The translations under genes were made by a program, and so were the position numbers. The notes below the pieces were generated by a model. The model saw nothing but the letters and a program-made list of their open reading frames with translations, was not told the origin of the DNA and did no database searches. A DNA stretch of 64,000 bases from Clostridia bacterium (GTDB lineage: Bacteria > Bacillota > Clostridia > Monoglobales > Monoglobaceae), in contig JAFQSM010000019.1 in assembly GCA_017409575.1 (NCBI GenBank), forward strand, positions 1 through 64,000, given 5' to 3'. This document shows, in pieces, positions 53,156-62,857 of the stretch; position 1 is the stretch's first letter; the number at the start of each line of letters is the position of its first letter.

Positions 53156-53677
53156 TTAAAGTGCTCCTGCTTTGGAAAGCCCTTTTACCAAAATAATTGC
53201 AATTATGTAGTCAACTGCGTGGTGCATAAGCGTTCCGATTCCGGTTGTATAAAAAGCAACATTGAAAAACGCTTCCGATGAGGTGGACCAGCCAAGAGCA
53301 AGGAAGAGATAAACAACAATCGCTTCAAGCAATGCGTGCAGGATTGCGGTAATGATTCCGGGAAGGATTATTCCTGATTTGTTTTTTATCATATAAGCGC
53401 CGACGATTGCAAAAACAATGTGTGATGCCGCGCGCACAACCACTACCATATCAAGTCCTGCAAACAAAAAGCCGATTGCGGTACCGATTGCGGTAAAGAT
53501 TGCCGACATTGGCGAGATAAACATTGCAATAAAAATCGGGACATGAGCCGTAAGTGTTGCGGTAAATGCCGGGGGCAAAACAACCCTCAAAAAACCGAAA
53601 GCTGTGGGGATGATTATGCCAAAGGCGATTAAAAGTGCTGTAATAACCATATTTTTTGTGCTGATTTTGTTTGCCAT
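53156..53677 (-). CDS. ECF transporter S component
   Basis: A 173-residue membrane protein with six helices. It begins with KISTKNMVITALLIAFGIIIP, the typical S-component start, and has LTAHVPIFIAMFISPMSAIFTAIGTAIGFLFAG. It would bind a vitamin and work with shared EcfA-EcfT, not in view. The sequence leans towards the niacin (NiaX-like) branch, but the substrate is uncertain. The ribosome site is weak (AAGGTTGTG). Confidence 0.82.
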   Translation of the reverse strand: MANKISTKNMVITALLIAFGIIIPTAFGFLRVVLPPAFTATLTAHVPIFIAMFISPMSAIFTAIGTAIGFLFAGLDMVVVVRAASHIVFAIVGAYMIKNKSGIILPGIITAILHALLEAIVVYLFLALGWSTSSEAFFNVAFYTTGIGTLMHHAVDYIIAIILVKGLSKAGAL

Positions 53678-53761
53678 TTTTATTCACAACCTTGTCTTTT
53701 GATAGTATAATTAATATTTTACAATTTTTGGTGCGAAAAGTCAAGAAAAAAGTCAAATTGG

Positions 53762-53868
53762 TTGACATTCGACAAAAAAAATAGTATACTTAGGATGAAT
53801 TGATATGTATGTTCTTATACGAGCAGCACAGCACCGATAATGCTGTGCCGGGCAGGAGGTTTTGAATA
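53762..53868 (+). promoter_or_regulatory. metK promoter and short structured leader
   Basis: TTGACA (53762-53767) and TATACT (53785-53790) are 17 bases apart. The roughly 70-base leader holds GCACAGCA/TGCTGTGC (53826-53849) directly before the GGCAGGAGG ribosome site. It is too short for a known SAM-I riboswitch. Confidence 0.7.
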
Positions 53869-55014
53869 ATGAATTACAAAAAACTTTTCACTTCAGAATC
53901 GGTTACAGAGGGACATCCCGACAAAATTTCGGACCTCATCTCTGATGCCATTCTTGATGCTATTTTAGAGCAGGACCCAAAAGCAAGGGTTGCCTGCGAG
54001 GTTACTGTTACCACCGGCCTTGTGGTTGTTGTGGGCGAAATCACAACAGACGCGGTGATTGATGTTACAGATATTGTGCGCGAGACAGTAAGAGGTGTTG
54101 GCTACACCAGAGCCAAATATGGTTTTGATTGCGATACCTGTGGCGTTATGTGTGCGCTGGACAAGCAGTCGCCAGACATTGCGTTGGGTGTTGACCGTGA
54201 TGGTGCGGGCGACCAGGGAATGATGTTTGGCTTTGCCTGTGACGAGACACCCGAATTTATGCCGATGGCAATCCACCTTGCACACAAAATGGCAAGAAGA
54301 TTGACAGAAGTTCGCAAAAGCGGCGAGCTTTCGTACTTAAGACCCGACGGAAAAACTCAGGTCACAGCCGAATATGACGAAGACGGCAAGGTAAAACGCA
54401 TTGACGCAATTGTTGTTTCGACCCAACATGACCCTGGCGTTGAGCTGAATCAGCTTGAGGCAGACATTCTGAACGCTGTTATCAAGCCTACAGTGCCTGC
54501 AGGACTTATGGACAGCGAGACAAAAATCTTCATCAATCCGACCGGCAGATTTGTTGTCGGTGGTCCGCAGGGTGATTCGGGTCACACAGGCCGAAAGATT
54601 ATTGTTGATACTTATGGCGGTTATGCAAGACACGGCGGCGGAGCTTTTTCGGGCAAGGATCCGACAAAGGTTGACCGAAGTGCAGCGTATATGGCAAGAT
54701 ATGTTGCAAAAAATATTGTTGCGGCAGGTTTTGCAAAAGCGTGCGAGGTGCAGCTTGCGTATGCAATCGGTGTTGCCGAACCGGTTTCTGTCAGAATTGA
54801 CACATTCGGAACAGGCGTTTTGAGCGAAGAAAAGATTTCGCAGATGGTTGCAAAGGCGTTTGACCTGACCCCAAGCGGAATAATAAAAACTCTTGATTTA
54901 AGACGCCCGATTTACAAGCAGACAGCGGCTTATGGTCATTTTGGCCGCGAAGATGTAAATCTTCCGTGGGAAAGACTGGATAAAGTTGAAGAACTTAAAA
55001 GTTTGGCAAAATAA
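53869..55014 (+). CDS. metK: S-adenosylmethionine synthetase
   Basis: A 381-residue enzyme making SAM from methionine and ATP. Motifs: [53 protein letters not shown] and [18 protein letters not shown]. Length is normal. AGGAGG precedes the ATG. It uses the product of the pathway that includes metY. Confidence 0.97.
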   Translation: MNYKKLFTSESVTEGHPDKISDLISDAILDAILEQDPKARVACEVTVTTGLVVVVGEITTDAVIDVTDIVRETVRGVGYTRAKYGFDCDTCGVMCALDKQSPDIALGVDRDGAGDQGMMFGFACDETPEFMPMAIHLAHKMARRLTEVRKSGELSYLRPDGKTQVTAEYDEDGKVKRIDAIVVSTQHDPGVELNQLEADILNAVIKPTVPAGLMDSETKIFINPTGRFVVGGPQGDSGHTGRKIIVDTYGGYARHGGGAFSGKDPTKVDRSAAYMARYVAKNIVAAGFAKACEVQLAYAIGVAEPVSVRIDTFGTGVLSEEKISQMVAKAFDLTPSGIIKTLDLRRPIYKQTAAYGHFGREDVNLPWERLDKVEELKSLAK

Positions 55015-55053
55015 AATACAAACCAAAATCTAATGCGAAAGGATTTGTTTAGA

Positions 55054-55503
55054 ATGAAAAGAGTAGTTTCACTTGTTTTGGCAATTTGTGTGGTGCTTTC
55101 GTGCACAGCGGTTTTTGCTGCAAACACTGAAATCGTTATCAATGGCGAAAAAGCAGTTATCAACGAGGGTATGGGCAAGATTGTTGAAAAACAGGAACGC
55201 ACTTTTGTTCCGGTAAGATTTTTGCTTCAGTACCTTGGCTTTACTGTTGACTGGGACGAGGCAACACAGACTGTTCTTGGCCTCAACGAAGCAGGCGACA
55301 GCTTTCTGGCACAGATTGGCAACAAAAATCTGTTTTACTTTACCGGTGACGGACAAGACATCAAAACAATAGAAATGGATGTTGCGCCATTTATCGACAC
55401 CAACGAATTCAGAACCTATGTTCCTCTCAGATTTCTTGCCGAGGCGATGGGCTATGATGTAGGCTGGGACGGCGAAACCGAAACCGTATCGCTGACAAAA
55501 TAA
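55054..55503 (+). CDS. Exported copper amine oxidase-like N-domain protein
   Basis: A 149-residue secreted protein. The signal peptide (RVVSLVLAICVVLSCTAVFA) is followed by a PF07833-type domain with the paired motif VPVRFLLQYLGFTVDWDEATQTV and VPLRFLAEAMGYDVGWDGETETV. Such domains are common stand-alone modules on clostridial surfaces; the binding target is unknown. ATG 55054 is taken from AAAGGA upstream; ATG 55033 lacks a ribosome site. Confidence 0.82.
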   Translation: MKRVVSLVLAICVVLSCTAVFAANTEIVINGEKAVINEGMGKIVEKQERTFVPVRFLLQYLGFTVDWDEATQTVLGLNEAGDSFLAQIGNKNLFYFTGDGQDIKTIEMDVAPFIDTNEFRTYVPLRFLAEAMGYDVGWDGETETVSLTK

Positions 55504-55588
55504 TATAACAGAATCGGGAGGGCAAACGGCGCAAAACTGCTATGTCCGCCCGCTTTGTTTAAATATCGGACGAAAGGCTTTTTAAAAG

Positions 55589-56188
55589 ATGGATTACTAT
55601 GTTTCACCGCTTCAAAACTTAATAGACGAATTCCGCAAGCTTCCGGGCATAGGCTCCAAAACTGCCCAAAGGCTTGCTTATCATATCCTCAATCTGCCCG
55701 AGGGAAAAGCCCTTCGCTTTTCGGAGGCGATTGTCGAGGCAAAAAAGCGGATTACCTATTGCAAGGTGTGTCAGAATTTTTCGGACAGCGAGGTCTGCTC
55801 GGTTTGTGCCAATTCTGCAAGAGACCATTCGCTTATCTGCGTGGTGGAAAACCCCAGAGATGTAATTCAAATGGAAAAGACCAACGAATTCAAAGGCGTC
55901 TATCATGTTTTGCACGGTGCGATTTCGCCTATGGACAACATAGGTCCCGAGGATATACGGATAAAGGAGCTTATGACAAGAGTTTCGGAGGGCGAGGTAA
56001 AGGAAGTTATTATGGCGACCAACCCCAACCTCGAGGGCGAGACCACGGCCATGTATATTTCAAAACTGCTTAAGCCCTTTGGAATAAAAACAACAAGGAT
56101 TGCGCACGGCGTGCCTGTCGGCGGCGAGCTTGAATATGCTGACGAGGTTACTCTTGCCCGGGCGATACTTGGCAGGGTGGAGCTGTGA
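55589..56188 (+). CDS. recR: Recombination protein RecR
   Basis: A 199-residue RecFOR component. N-terminal HhH ([17 protein letters not shown]), zinc finger [16 protein letters not shown], and Toprim domain ([12 protein letters not shown] … [20 protein letters not shown]). It loads RecA on gapped DNA. AAAGG precedes the ATG. The usual dnaX-ybaB partners are absent. Its TGA overlaps the ATG of the next gene. Confidence 0.96.
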   Translation: MDYYVSPLQNLIDEFRKLPGIGSKTAQRLAYHILNLPEGKALRFSEAIVEAKKRITYCKVCQNFSDSEVCSVCANSARDHSLICVVENPRDVIQMEKTNEFKGVYHVLHGAISPMDNIGPEDIRIKELMTRVSEGEVKEVIMATNPNLEGETTAMYISKLLKPFGIKTTRIAHGVPVGGELEYADEVTLARAILGRVEL

Positions 56189-56943
56189 TGAAGGAACGGA
56201 TAATTCAGAAAGCAAAAGAACTGGGGATAGAAAAGACAGGATTTTCGAAAAATTCGGTGGTTGCTCTGTTCCCTTATTTTGTCGGGAATGAAGACGGCAA
56301 TATTTCGATGTATGCAAGGAGCATCGACTATCATATCGTTGCAGAAGAAAAGCTGAAACAGCTTGCAGAGGGGCTCCGGGAGTTTGGAGCCGAGACTGAA
56401 ATCCATGTGGACAAAGGCAAATACAACGACCGGCAAGCGGCATACGAGGCAGGCCTTGGGTTTTATGGCATAAACGGTATGCTTATAAGTCCCGGTTATG
56501 GTTCGTATTTTTTTATTGGTCAGATAATTCACAATCTGGACATTGAGCCGGACACCCCCGATGACCGCGAATGCCTTTCGTGCGGCAGGTGCGAAAGAGA
56601 GTGCCCGGGCAAAGCGATTTCGGGCGGAAAGGTAAACACAGACAAATGCTTGTCGCAGATTACCCAAAAACGCGGAGAACTGACAGAAAGCGAACAACTG
56701 CTTATCAAAACAAAAGGTACCTGTTGGGGTTGTGATATATGCCAAAAGGTTTGTCCGCACAACCGGGGATTTGGCACAACCGCCATCCCCGAATTTTTGC
56801 AGGACCGGATAACAACGCTTAAGGCGGAAGATATAGAGGGGCTTTCGAACAAAGAATTTAAAGAAAAGTACGGCAGATACGCATTCAGCTGGCGCGGCAA
56901 ATCTGTGATTTTGAGGAATTTGAGGCTATATGAAGAAGAATGA
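56188..56943 (+). CDS. queG: Epoxyqueuosine reductase-like iron-sulfur protein
   Basis: A 251-residue cytoplasmic enzyme with two 4Fe-4S motifs, CLSCGRCERECP (about 129-140) and CWGCDICQKVCPHN (about 172-186), after a DUF1730-type domain (RQAAYEAGLGFYGINGMLIS…GSYFFIGQI). QueG uses cobalamin in the last step of queuosine synthesis. It is shorter than most QueG proteins, lacking part of the N-terminus and the C-terminal HEAT region. The stop-start TGATG with recR and a 14-base overlap with rlmD tie three genes together. Confidence 0.8.
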   Translation: MKERIIQKAKELGIEKTGFSKNSVVALFPYFVGNEDGNISMYARSIDYHIVAEEKLKQLAEGLREFGAETEIHVDKGKYNDRQAAYEAGLGFYGINGMLISPGYGSYFFIGQIIHNLDIEPDTPDDRECLSCGRCERECPGKAISGGKVNTDKCLSQITQKRGELTESEQLLIKTKGTCWGCDICQKVCPHNRGFGTTAIPEFLQDRITTLKAEDIEGLSNKEFKEKYGRYAFSWRGKSVILRNLRLYEEE

Positions 56944-58255
56944 CATTTTTGAAATTGAAATAACAGGCATAACAGACGAGGGTGACGGAGTCGGCAGAGC
57001 CGAGGGAATGGCGGTGTTTGTTCCGTATGCGCTTGTGGGAGAAACTGTCAGGGTGACTATTGTCAAAGTACTTAAGAACTATGCTGTCGGCAAGCTTTTT
57101 GAGGTCACCACTCCGTCACCAAGCCGTATTAAAGCCGAGTGTCCGTATTTTTACAAATGCGGTGGCTGCAGGTTCTGGCACACGGATTACGAGACCGAGC
57201 TTGAATACAAACGGCAAAAGGTGGAGGATTGCTTAAGACGCATAGGCGGCTTTGATGTGACAGTCCCCAAAACTCTGGGAGCAAAGGAAACACGAGGATA
57301 TCGCAACAAGGGGCAGTTCCCGGTAAGTAGTGATGGTATAGGGATATATGCAAAACATTCGCACAGGGTTATTGACATAGACGGATGTATAATTCAGGAC
57401 CGGACAAATCCCGAGGTGATTGGTTGTGTGCGCGACTGGATGGCAGAGTTTGACATCCCGCCTTATGACGAAGAAACCGGCAAGGGCTGCATCAGGCATA
57501 TCTACACACGCTCGGGCGACAGCGGCAAGCTGGTTTGCATTGTAACCAACTGCGAAAAAATTCCGCACGCGGAAGAACTTGTAAAAGCTTTGCGCGAAAG
57601 GGTGGACGGCGTTTCGGGCGTTTTGCAGAATTTAAACAACAAAAAGACGAATGTGGTGCTTGGGACACGCTTCCGCACACTTTGGGGCGAGGACTTTGTG
57701 ACCGACACTCTTGGCGAATGTAAATTCCGGATATCGCCGCTTTCGTTTTATCAGGTCAACAAAGCGCAGACCGAGGTTCTTTACAATCAGGCGGCAGATT
57801 TTGCACAGCTTTCGGACGGCGAGGTTGTGTGGGACTTGTATTGCGGCATCGGCACAATAGGGCAGTTTATGGCAAGCCGTGCAAAAAAGATAGTCGGGAT
57901 AGAGGTTGTGCCTCAGGCGATTGAAAACGCAAAAGAGAATGCTAAGCTCAACGGAATTGAAAATGCCGAATATCATTGCGGCACCGCCGAGGAACTTGCA
58001 CCAAAACTGAAGGGCGAAAAGCCCGATGTGGTTATACTGGACCCCCCGCGAAAAGGCTGCGACGAAAGCCTTTTAAAAACTGTTGCAAAGACGGAGACAA
58101 AACGGATAGTCTACGTATCCTGCAAACCGTCAACTCTTGCAAGGGACCTTAAGTTGCTGGCGACACTTGGGTATGAACTGAAGTCCGTGCAACCCGTAGA
58201 TCTTTTTCCGAGAACACATCATGTGGAGTGCGTCGCTTTGCTGACCCAAATTTAA
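56930..58255 (+). CDS. rlmD: 23S rRNA (uracil-C5)-methyltransferase, RlmD/RlmCD type
   Basis: A 441-residue enzyme methylating U1939-type uridine. A TRAM domain (IEITGITDEGDGVGRAEGMAVFVPYAL) is followed by a cluster motif C-x5-C-x2-C (CPYFYKCGGCRFWH). The SAM site is VVWDLYCGIGTIGQF. The catalytic Cys is in VYVSCKPSTLARDL and the base Glu at the end (THHVECVALL). Its start overlaps queG. A strong terminator follows. Confidence 0.93.
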   Translation: MKKNDIFEIEITGITDEGDGVGRAEGMAVFVPYALVGETVRVTIVKVLKNYAVGKLFEVTTPSPSRIKAECPYFYKCGGCRFWHTDYETELEYKRQKVEDCLRRIGGFDVTVPKTLGAKETRGYRNKGQFPVSSDGIGIYAKHSHRVIDIDGCIIQDRTNPEVIGCVRDWMAEFDIPPYDEETGKGCIRHIYTRSGDSGKLVCIVTNCEKIPHAEELVKALRERVDGVSGVLQNLNNKKTNVVLGTRFRTLWGEDFVTDTLGECKFRISPLSFYQVNKAQTEVLYNQAADFAQLSDGEVVWDLYCGIGTIGQFMASRAKKIVGIEVVPQAIENAKENAKLNGIENAEYHCGTAEELAPKLKGEKPDVVILDPPRKGCDESLLKTVAKTETKRIVYVSCKPSTLARDLKLLATLGYELKSVQPVDLFPRTHHVECVALLTQI

Positions 58256-58263
58256 TAAGACAT

Positions 58264-58297
58264 GGGCTGTGATAATTATTTTATCACAGCCTTTTTA
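58264..58297 (+). terminator. Terminator of the recR-queG-rlmD operon
   Basis: GGCTGTGATAA pairs with TTATCACAGCC around TTATT, then five T. Confidence 0.92.
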
Positions 58298-58371
58298 AAG
58301 GGTAGGGAGAATAGGTTATAAAAATGCCAATTGCCTAATATACATTTTAATATATACATACGAAAGGCAAG

Positions 58372-59595
58372 ATGGTTATGAAAAAATACCGGGCAGTAGT
58401 TATAGACGGCAAAAAGGCACTTCGAAGAATCGTAGCGGCAGCAACCCTGGCAATCGTGCTGTCGGTCGGACTTCTTAACATAAAAATCGCGGATGTTGAC
58501 ATTTCGCTTGACTCTCAAAAAATAGCCGAGAGGAATTTAAGCGAAAGCATTCCGCAAATAGCAGGGTTAAGTCCGCAGGGTGATGTTTTAAAAAAAGCAG
58601 GAATGATGCTGAGGAAAGCGGTCAGCTTTGTACTTGGCTTTGATCTGTTTGACCCACGAACAACGGTGTTTGCTCAGGTCCCACTTATCCAGAGCGTAAG
58701 CCGGGGTTTTTTGGCAAGTGCGGCAAATGCTGATGTAAGCCAGGTCTTCAATCCGATTAATGCAGACAAAGGTGAGGGCGAAGCCGAGCCAAAACCAGCA
58801 ACAGAGGGCACACACCCCATTTGCGAGGTGGACTCGTCACAGGCAAAGACTTTGGGGAACTCGAAAAACAAAATCCTTATCCGCAACGAGACAAGTTTTG
58901 GCATAAATGTTGATGAGTTTTTGAACGAACCCCTCAAGTTTGATATGAAAGGTGACGGCCCCAAGGTCCTTATACTCCACACCCATGCGACCGAAAGCTA
59001 TTCACCTGAGGGGTCAGCAAGCTATTCCACAGACAAAAGCGACCGAAGCACCGATGCCTCGCAAAATATGGTGGCTGTGGGCGAAGCGGTAAAAAAAGTG
59101 TTTGACGATGCAGGAATCTCTGCAATCCATGACAAAACACTCCACGACCACCCAAGCTTCAATGGCTCGTATGCAAATTCCCTAAAAACGGTCGAAAAAT
59201 ACAAAGCCAAATATCCGTCAATTTGCATTGTGCTTGACCTGCACCGCGACGCATATGTCTATGATGACGGAAGCAAAGCCAAATTTGTTACTCAGATTGA
59301 CGGCAAAAAGACTGCGCAACTTATGCTTGTGGTCGGTACCAACGGCAGCGGACTTGACCACCCCAACTGGCGCGAGAATATGAAGCTTGCCCTTAAGCTT
59401 CAAAACAAAATAATTTCAAAATATCCACACTTGATGCGCGGCGTAAACTTGCGAAAGGAAAGATTTAACGGGCACACCACCCCGGGCAGTATGATAATCG
59501 AGGTGGGCAGCAGCGGCAATACTCTTTCCGAGGCTATTCGAGGGGCAACTCTCGGCGCACGCGAAATTGCAGATTTCCTGACGGAACTTAAGTAA
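58372..59595 (+). CDS. spoIIP: Stage II sporulation protein P
   Basis: A 407-residue membrane-anchored amidase/endopeptidase needed for engulfment of the forespore. N-terminal anchor LRRIVAAATLAIVLSVGLLNI. Residues 195-405 are the SpoIIP catalytic domain: KVLILHTHATESYSP, IYDLHRDAY-type ICIVLDLHRDAYVYD, and GSMIIEVGSSGNTLSEA. It acts with SpoIID and SpoIIM, not in view. ATG 58372 is 6 bases after AAAGG; ATG 58378 is possible. gpr, its common neighbour, is absent. Confidence 0.94.
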   Translation: MVMKKYRAVVIDGKKALRRIVAAATLAIVLSVGLLNIKIADVDISLDSQKIAERNLSESIPQIAGLSPQGDVLKKAGMMLRKAVSFVLGFDLFDPRTTVFAQVPLIQSVSRGFLASAANADVSQVFNPINADKGEGEAEPKPATEGTHPICEVDSSQAKTLGNSKNKILIRNETSFGINVDEFLNEPLKFDMKGDGPKVLILHTHATESYSPEGSASYSTDKSDRSTDASQNMVAVGEAVKKVFDDAGISAIHDKTLHDHPSFNGSYANSLKTVEKYKAKYPSICIVLDLHRDAYVYDDGSKAKFVTQIDGKKTAQLMLVVGTNGSGLDHPNWRENMKLALKLQNKIISKYPHLMRGVNLRKERFNGHTTPGSMIIEVGSSGNTLSEAIRGATLGAREIADFLTELK

Positions 59596-59622
59596 AGCAC
59601 CCTGAATACAGCGGTGCTTTTT
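59594..59622 (+). terminator. Terminator of spoIIP
   Basis: AAAGCACC pairs with GGTGCTTT around 11 bases, followed by a T run. Confidence 0.82.
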
Positions 59623-59680
59623 TACATAATATTGATTGTAGCCAGTAACAAAAATCAATCAAAGGAAGGAAGTCAAAAAA

Positions 59681-60586
59681 ATGAAAAAACAGATACCTTA
59701 TACATACGATGCTTTAAAAAATGAAATTAATGAGTTCAGACAAAAGTTTCCTGGGCTTAAGGTCAGCAGCATAGGCCGTTCGGTTTGGGGGAAAGAGCTT
59801 TTTTGCATCCAGCTTGGGAGCGGAAAAACAAAAATTTTATACAATGGCGCACATCACGGAATGGAGTGGATAACCTCGGCTCTTTTGATGCAGTTTGTCG
59901 GGGCGTATCTTGATGCTGAGCAAAGCGGCAAATCACTTAGTGGTTTTAATGTTGCGGCACTTAGTAAACGTGCGACCTTGTTCGTCGTGCCGATGCTCAA
60001 CCCTGACGGGGTCAGACTCTCGGCACTGGGGTTGCCTGCCAATCTTGATTTTGCGACAAAGCAGCGGCTCCTCAGGCAAAACGGCTCGGCAGATTTTGAA
60101 AAGTGGCAGGCAAACGCAAATGGCGTTGACCTAAACCACAACTATGATGCGATGTGGCAAAGATCAAAAGAGATGGAAACAGAATACGGTATATATTCGC
60201 CGGGTCCTACTCGTTTTTCAGGACCCCATGCCGAGTCCGAACCTGAAAGCCGGGCGCTTGCTGACTTTACAAGGGATAACAAAATCGACCTTGCAATTGC
60301 TTTTCACAGCCAGGGCAAGGTTATATATCATGGCTTTTTGGGCAAAGAGCCCGGGAACTCGCTTAAAATAGCAAAGGCATTTACCCGAATTTCACCATAT
60401 CAGCTTGACAATACCGATGGCATAGCCTCGTATGGTGGTTACAAGGACTGGTTTGTTGACAAAATGGATAGACCCGGCTACACCGTTGAGGTTGGTGTTG
60501 GTCAAAACCCGCTGCCGTTTTCGGATTTGCCCAAAATTTATGCCGAAACTCTCCCGATTCTGCTTGGCGCAATGACCGTGGCGTAA
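59681..60586 (+). CDS. M14 family zinc carboxypeptidase
   Basis: A 301-residue peptidase resembling gamma-D-glutamyl-(L)-meso-diaminopimelate peptidase I. Zinc ligands: His and Glu in GAHHGMEWITS and His in IAFHSQGKVIY. The catalytic Glu is in YTVEVGVGQNP. There are no LysM domains or signal peptide, so it probably acts in the cytoplasm, for example on recycled wall peptides. AAGGAAGG precedes the ATG. Confidence 0.88.
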   Translation: MKKQIPYTYDALKNEINEFRQKFPGLKVSSIGRSVWGKELFCIQLGSGKTKILYNGAHHGMEWITSALLMQFVGAYLDAEQSGKSLSGFNVAALSKRATLFVVPMLNPDGVRLSALGLPANLDFATKQRLLRQNGSADFEKWQANANGVDLNHNYDAMWQRSKEMETEYGIYSPGPTRFSGPHAESEPESRALADFTRDNKIDLAIAFHSQGKVIYHGFLGKEPGNSLKIAKAFTRISPYQLDNTDGIASYGGYKDWFVDKMDRPGYTVEVGVGQNPLPFSDLPKIYAETLPILLGAMTVA

Positions 60587-60678
60587 GGGTGGTTTGCATT
60601 ACCGCACACCCCTTGCACACCTTGCGAAAGTATGATATATTATATATGTAACAATCTAATCCGAAAGGAACACAGAAT

Positions 60679-61998
60679 ATGACGACAGAAAAAACAGTAA
60701 AAATAATCGGGGCAGGCCTTGCAGGGTGCGAGGCGGCGTGGCAGATTGCAAACAGGGGAATCAAAGTCAGATTGTTCGAAATGAAACCCCAAAAAATGTC
60801 TCCGGCACACAAATCAGAGGATTTTGCCGAGCTTGTCTGCAGCAATTCGCTTCGTGCCGACGGAATACAAAATGCAGTCGGACTGCTGAAAGAAGAAATG
60901 CGCAGGCTTGGTTCGCTTATTATGGAGTGCGCGGACGGCACCCGTGTTCCTGCAGGCGGAGCTTTGGCAGTTGACCGCGAGGGATTTTCGAAAATGGTGA
61001 CCGAAAAAATAAAATCACATAATAATATAGAAGTGATTTCGTGCGAGGTCAGCGAGATAGATGCAGATGAATATACAATTGTTGCGGCAGGCCCCCTTGC
61101 GTCAGAGGCAATTTCAAAACAAATTGCAAAGCTTGCAGGCGGCGAGGGACTGCACTTTTTTGATGCGGCGGCGCCGATAGTCTCGTTTGACAGCATCAAT
61201 ATGCAAAAAGCGTTTAAGGCGGCACGATACGGCAAGGGCGGCGATGACTACATCAATTGTCCTATGACTAAGGACGAATACCTCGCCTTTCGTGAGGCGC
61301 TTGTCTCTGCCGAGGTGGCGCTCGTACACGAGGGTGTTGAAGACCCCAAGGTTTTTGAGGGATGTATGCCGATCGAGGTTATGGCAGCGCGCGGAGTTGA
61401 CACAATGAGGTTTGGACCGCTGAAGCCGGTGGGACTGACAAGCCCCCACGACGGCACAAGACCTTATGCGGTTGTTCAGCTTCGGCAGGACAATGCCGCG
61501 GCAAGTATGTATAATATAGTAGGTTTTCAGACGCATCTCAAGTTTGGCGAACAGAAGAGGGTTTTCGGGATGATTCCGGGGCTTGAAAACGCCGAATTTG
61601 TCCGTTATGGTGTGATGCACCGAAACACCTATATCAATTCGCCAAAACTTTTAACTTCCAATTATAATATGAAAGAATTCCCCAAAATCTATTTTGCAGG
61701 TCAGATTACCGGGGTTGAGGGTTATATCGAATCCGCCGCATCAGGAATGTGGGCAGGAATTTCGGCAGCACACGCAATTGGTGGCAAAGATATGCCGCGC
61801 CTTTCGTCTAAAACAGCACTGGGTGCGCTGGCAAATTATATATCCAACCCGGCGACAACCGACTTCCAGCCGATGAATGTTAATTTTGGCATTTTCGAGG
61901 ATTTGGGGATGCGGATAAAGGACAAAAAAGAAAAAGCCGAAAGGTATGCGGCAAGGGCGTTGGAAGAGATAGAAATGTTAAAGCGATTTAATGAGTGA
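60679..61998 (+). CDS. trmFO: Folate-dependent tRNA (uracil-54)-methyltransferase
   Basis: A 439-residue flavoprotein making ribothymidine 54 in tRNA using methylene-THF. FAD site: [16 protein letters not shown]; the conserved CSNSLRAD with its Cys; [14 protein letters not shown]; and the C-terminal [27 protein letters not shown] lies before the ATG. Its topA or hslV neighbours are missing. A DUF559 element starts seven bases after its stop codon. Confidence 0.96.
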   Translation: MTTEKTVKIIGAGLAGCEAAWQIANRGIKVRLFEMKPQKMSPAHKSEDFAELVCSNSLRADGIQNAVGLLKEEMRRLGSLIMECADGTRVPAGGALAVDREGFSKMVTEKIKSHNNIEVISCEVSEIDADEYTIVAAGPLASEAISKQIAKLAGGEGLHFFDAAAPIVSFDSINMQKAFKAARYGKGGDDYINCPMTKDEYLAFREALVSAEVALVHEGVEDPKVFEGCMPIEVMAARGVDTMRFGPLKPVGLTSPHDGTRPYAVVQLRQDNAAASMYNIVGFQTHLKFGEQKRVFGMIPGLENAEFVRYGVMHRNTYINSPKLLTSNYNMKEFPKIYFAGQITGVEGYIESAASGMWAGISAAHAIGGKDMPRLSSKTALGALANYISNPATTDFQPMNVNFGIFEDLGMRIKDKKEKAERYAARALEEIEMLKRFNE

Positions 61999-62004
61999 GA
62001 AAAA

Positions 62005-62055
62005 GGCTCCCTTGTGTAAAGGGAGCTGTCGAACATAGTGAGACTGAGGGATTGT
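62005..62055 (+). repeat. Left inverted repeat of the DUF559 unit
   Basis: 51 bases: hairpin GCTCCCTT-GTGT-AAGGGAGC followed by GACTGAGGGATTGT. It is the inverse of 62453-62502 at about 80 percent identity. Stem changes (T-A to C-G) on both sides keep pairing. Confidence 0.85.
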
Positions 62056-62085
62056 TTTATAAGAAAAGCGCGGGAGGGATTGTCA

Positions 62086-62442
62086 GTGGACAGAAAACAC
62101 AACAAGGCTATAGTCCAATTTGCAAGAGACCTGCGAAAGAATATGACAAAAGAGGAAAGACATTTGTGGTATGATTTTTTGCGAGATTATCCGATTAAGT
62201 TTTTGAGACAAAAAATATTAGGAAAATATATAGTGGATTTTTATTGCGCAAAGGCAAATGTTGTTATAGAACTGGACGGATCCCAACATTATGAGGATAC
62301 GGGCAGTATCTACGACAAAAAAAGAACAGATTATTTAGCAGAATATGGAATTAAGGTTATAAGAATTTCAAATCTCGATATTCTTAAAAATTTTGAAGGT
62401 GTATGCGCATATATTGACAATGCGGTAAAGCAATTTCTTTGA
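62086..62442 (+). CDS. DUF559 domain endonuclease-like protein
   Basis: A 118-residue protein of the DUF559 family, which has the very-short-patch-repair/restriction-endonuclease fold. It shows RKNMTKEERHLWYDFLRDY, then the probable active site GKYIVDFYCAKANVVIELDGSQH (Asp and Glu-x-Asp), and KRTDYLAEYGIKVIRIS. GTG 62086 follows GGGAGGGA; the frame runs into the left repeat without another ribosome site. The gene fills the space between the two inverted repeats. Role unknown; mobility or DNA nicking is inferred only. Confidence 0.85.
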   Translation: MDRKHNKAIVQFARDLRKNMTKEERHLWYDFLRDYPIKFLRQKILGKYIVDFYCAKANVVIELDGSQHYEDTGSIYDKKRTDYLAEYGIKVIRISNLDILKNFEGVCAYIDNAVKQFL

Positions 62443-62452
62443 AAGCGACAGT

Positions 62453-62502
62453 GACAATCCCTCAGTCAGCTACGTTGACAGCCCCCTTTACACAAGGGGG
62501 CC
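62453..62502 (-). repeat. Right inverted repeat of the DUF559 unit
   Basis: 50 bases, ACAATCCCTCAGTC… ending CTTTACACAAGGGGGCC, the inverse of the left repeat. Its hairpin is GCCCCCTT/AAGGGGGC, changed in step with the left copy. Confidence 0.85.
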
Positions 62503-62576
62503 ATTGGCAACAAACAACTTTTCTTTCTCAAAACCACACAAATCAAACAATTTTTGATAAAAATTGCCAAAATAGC

Positions 62577-62605
62577 TTGACATATCGCTTGCAAGGTATT
62601 ACAAT
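62577..62605 (+). promoter_or_regulatory. Upstream promoter P1 of the SLH gene region
   Basis: TTGACA and TACAAT with 17-base spacing. A weaker TTGACA…TATTAC pair follows at 62660-62686. No gene is seen in 62503-62857; the space looks like a long promoter-leader region. Confidence 0.65.
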
Positions 62606-62712
62606 ATATGACATAAAGGTAGATTTTTTTATCAATATATAGTTGTTGCCGTATAAAGTTTGACAAAAGAATTTAAAAAGTATTACAAATTTGTTACATT
62701 TTTAAATTCGTG

Positions 62713-62742
62713 TTGACATATGCGGTGTTTTGGTGATATAAT
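62713..62742 (+). promoter_or_regulatory. Main promoter of the SLH protein gene
   Basis: TTGACA (62713-62718) and TATAAT (62737-62742), spacing 18. A leader of about 105 bases precedes AAGGAGG. Confidence 0.82.
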
Positions 62743-62857
62743 CAGTCTAAGTTAATGGGATTATAGCGTGATTTGCGTGTTTTCCCGGCGACAAACATTC
62801 ATTACTTTTGTAAAAAAAATTAAAACTATATAAATTTTTTAAGGAGGATTTGAGACT

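Noticed and set aside
53797..53868. SAM riboswitch before metK
   Set aside because: The leader is only about 70 bases with one hairpin. SAM-I core motifs are absent. The metY leader also lacks them.
62439..62642. Reading frame starting at the end of the DUF559 gene
   Set aside because: It runs through the right inverted repeat and the P1 promoter and has no protein-like pattern.
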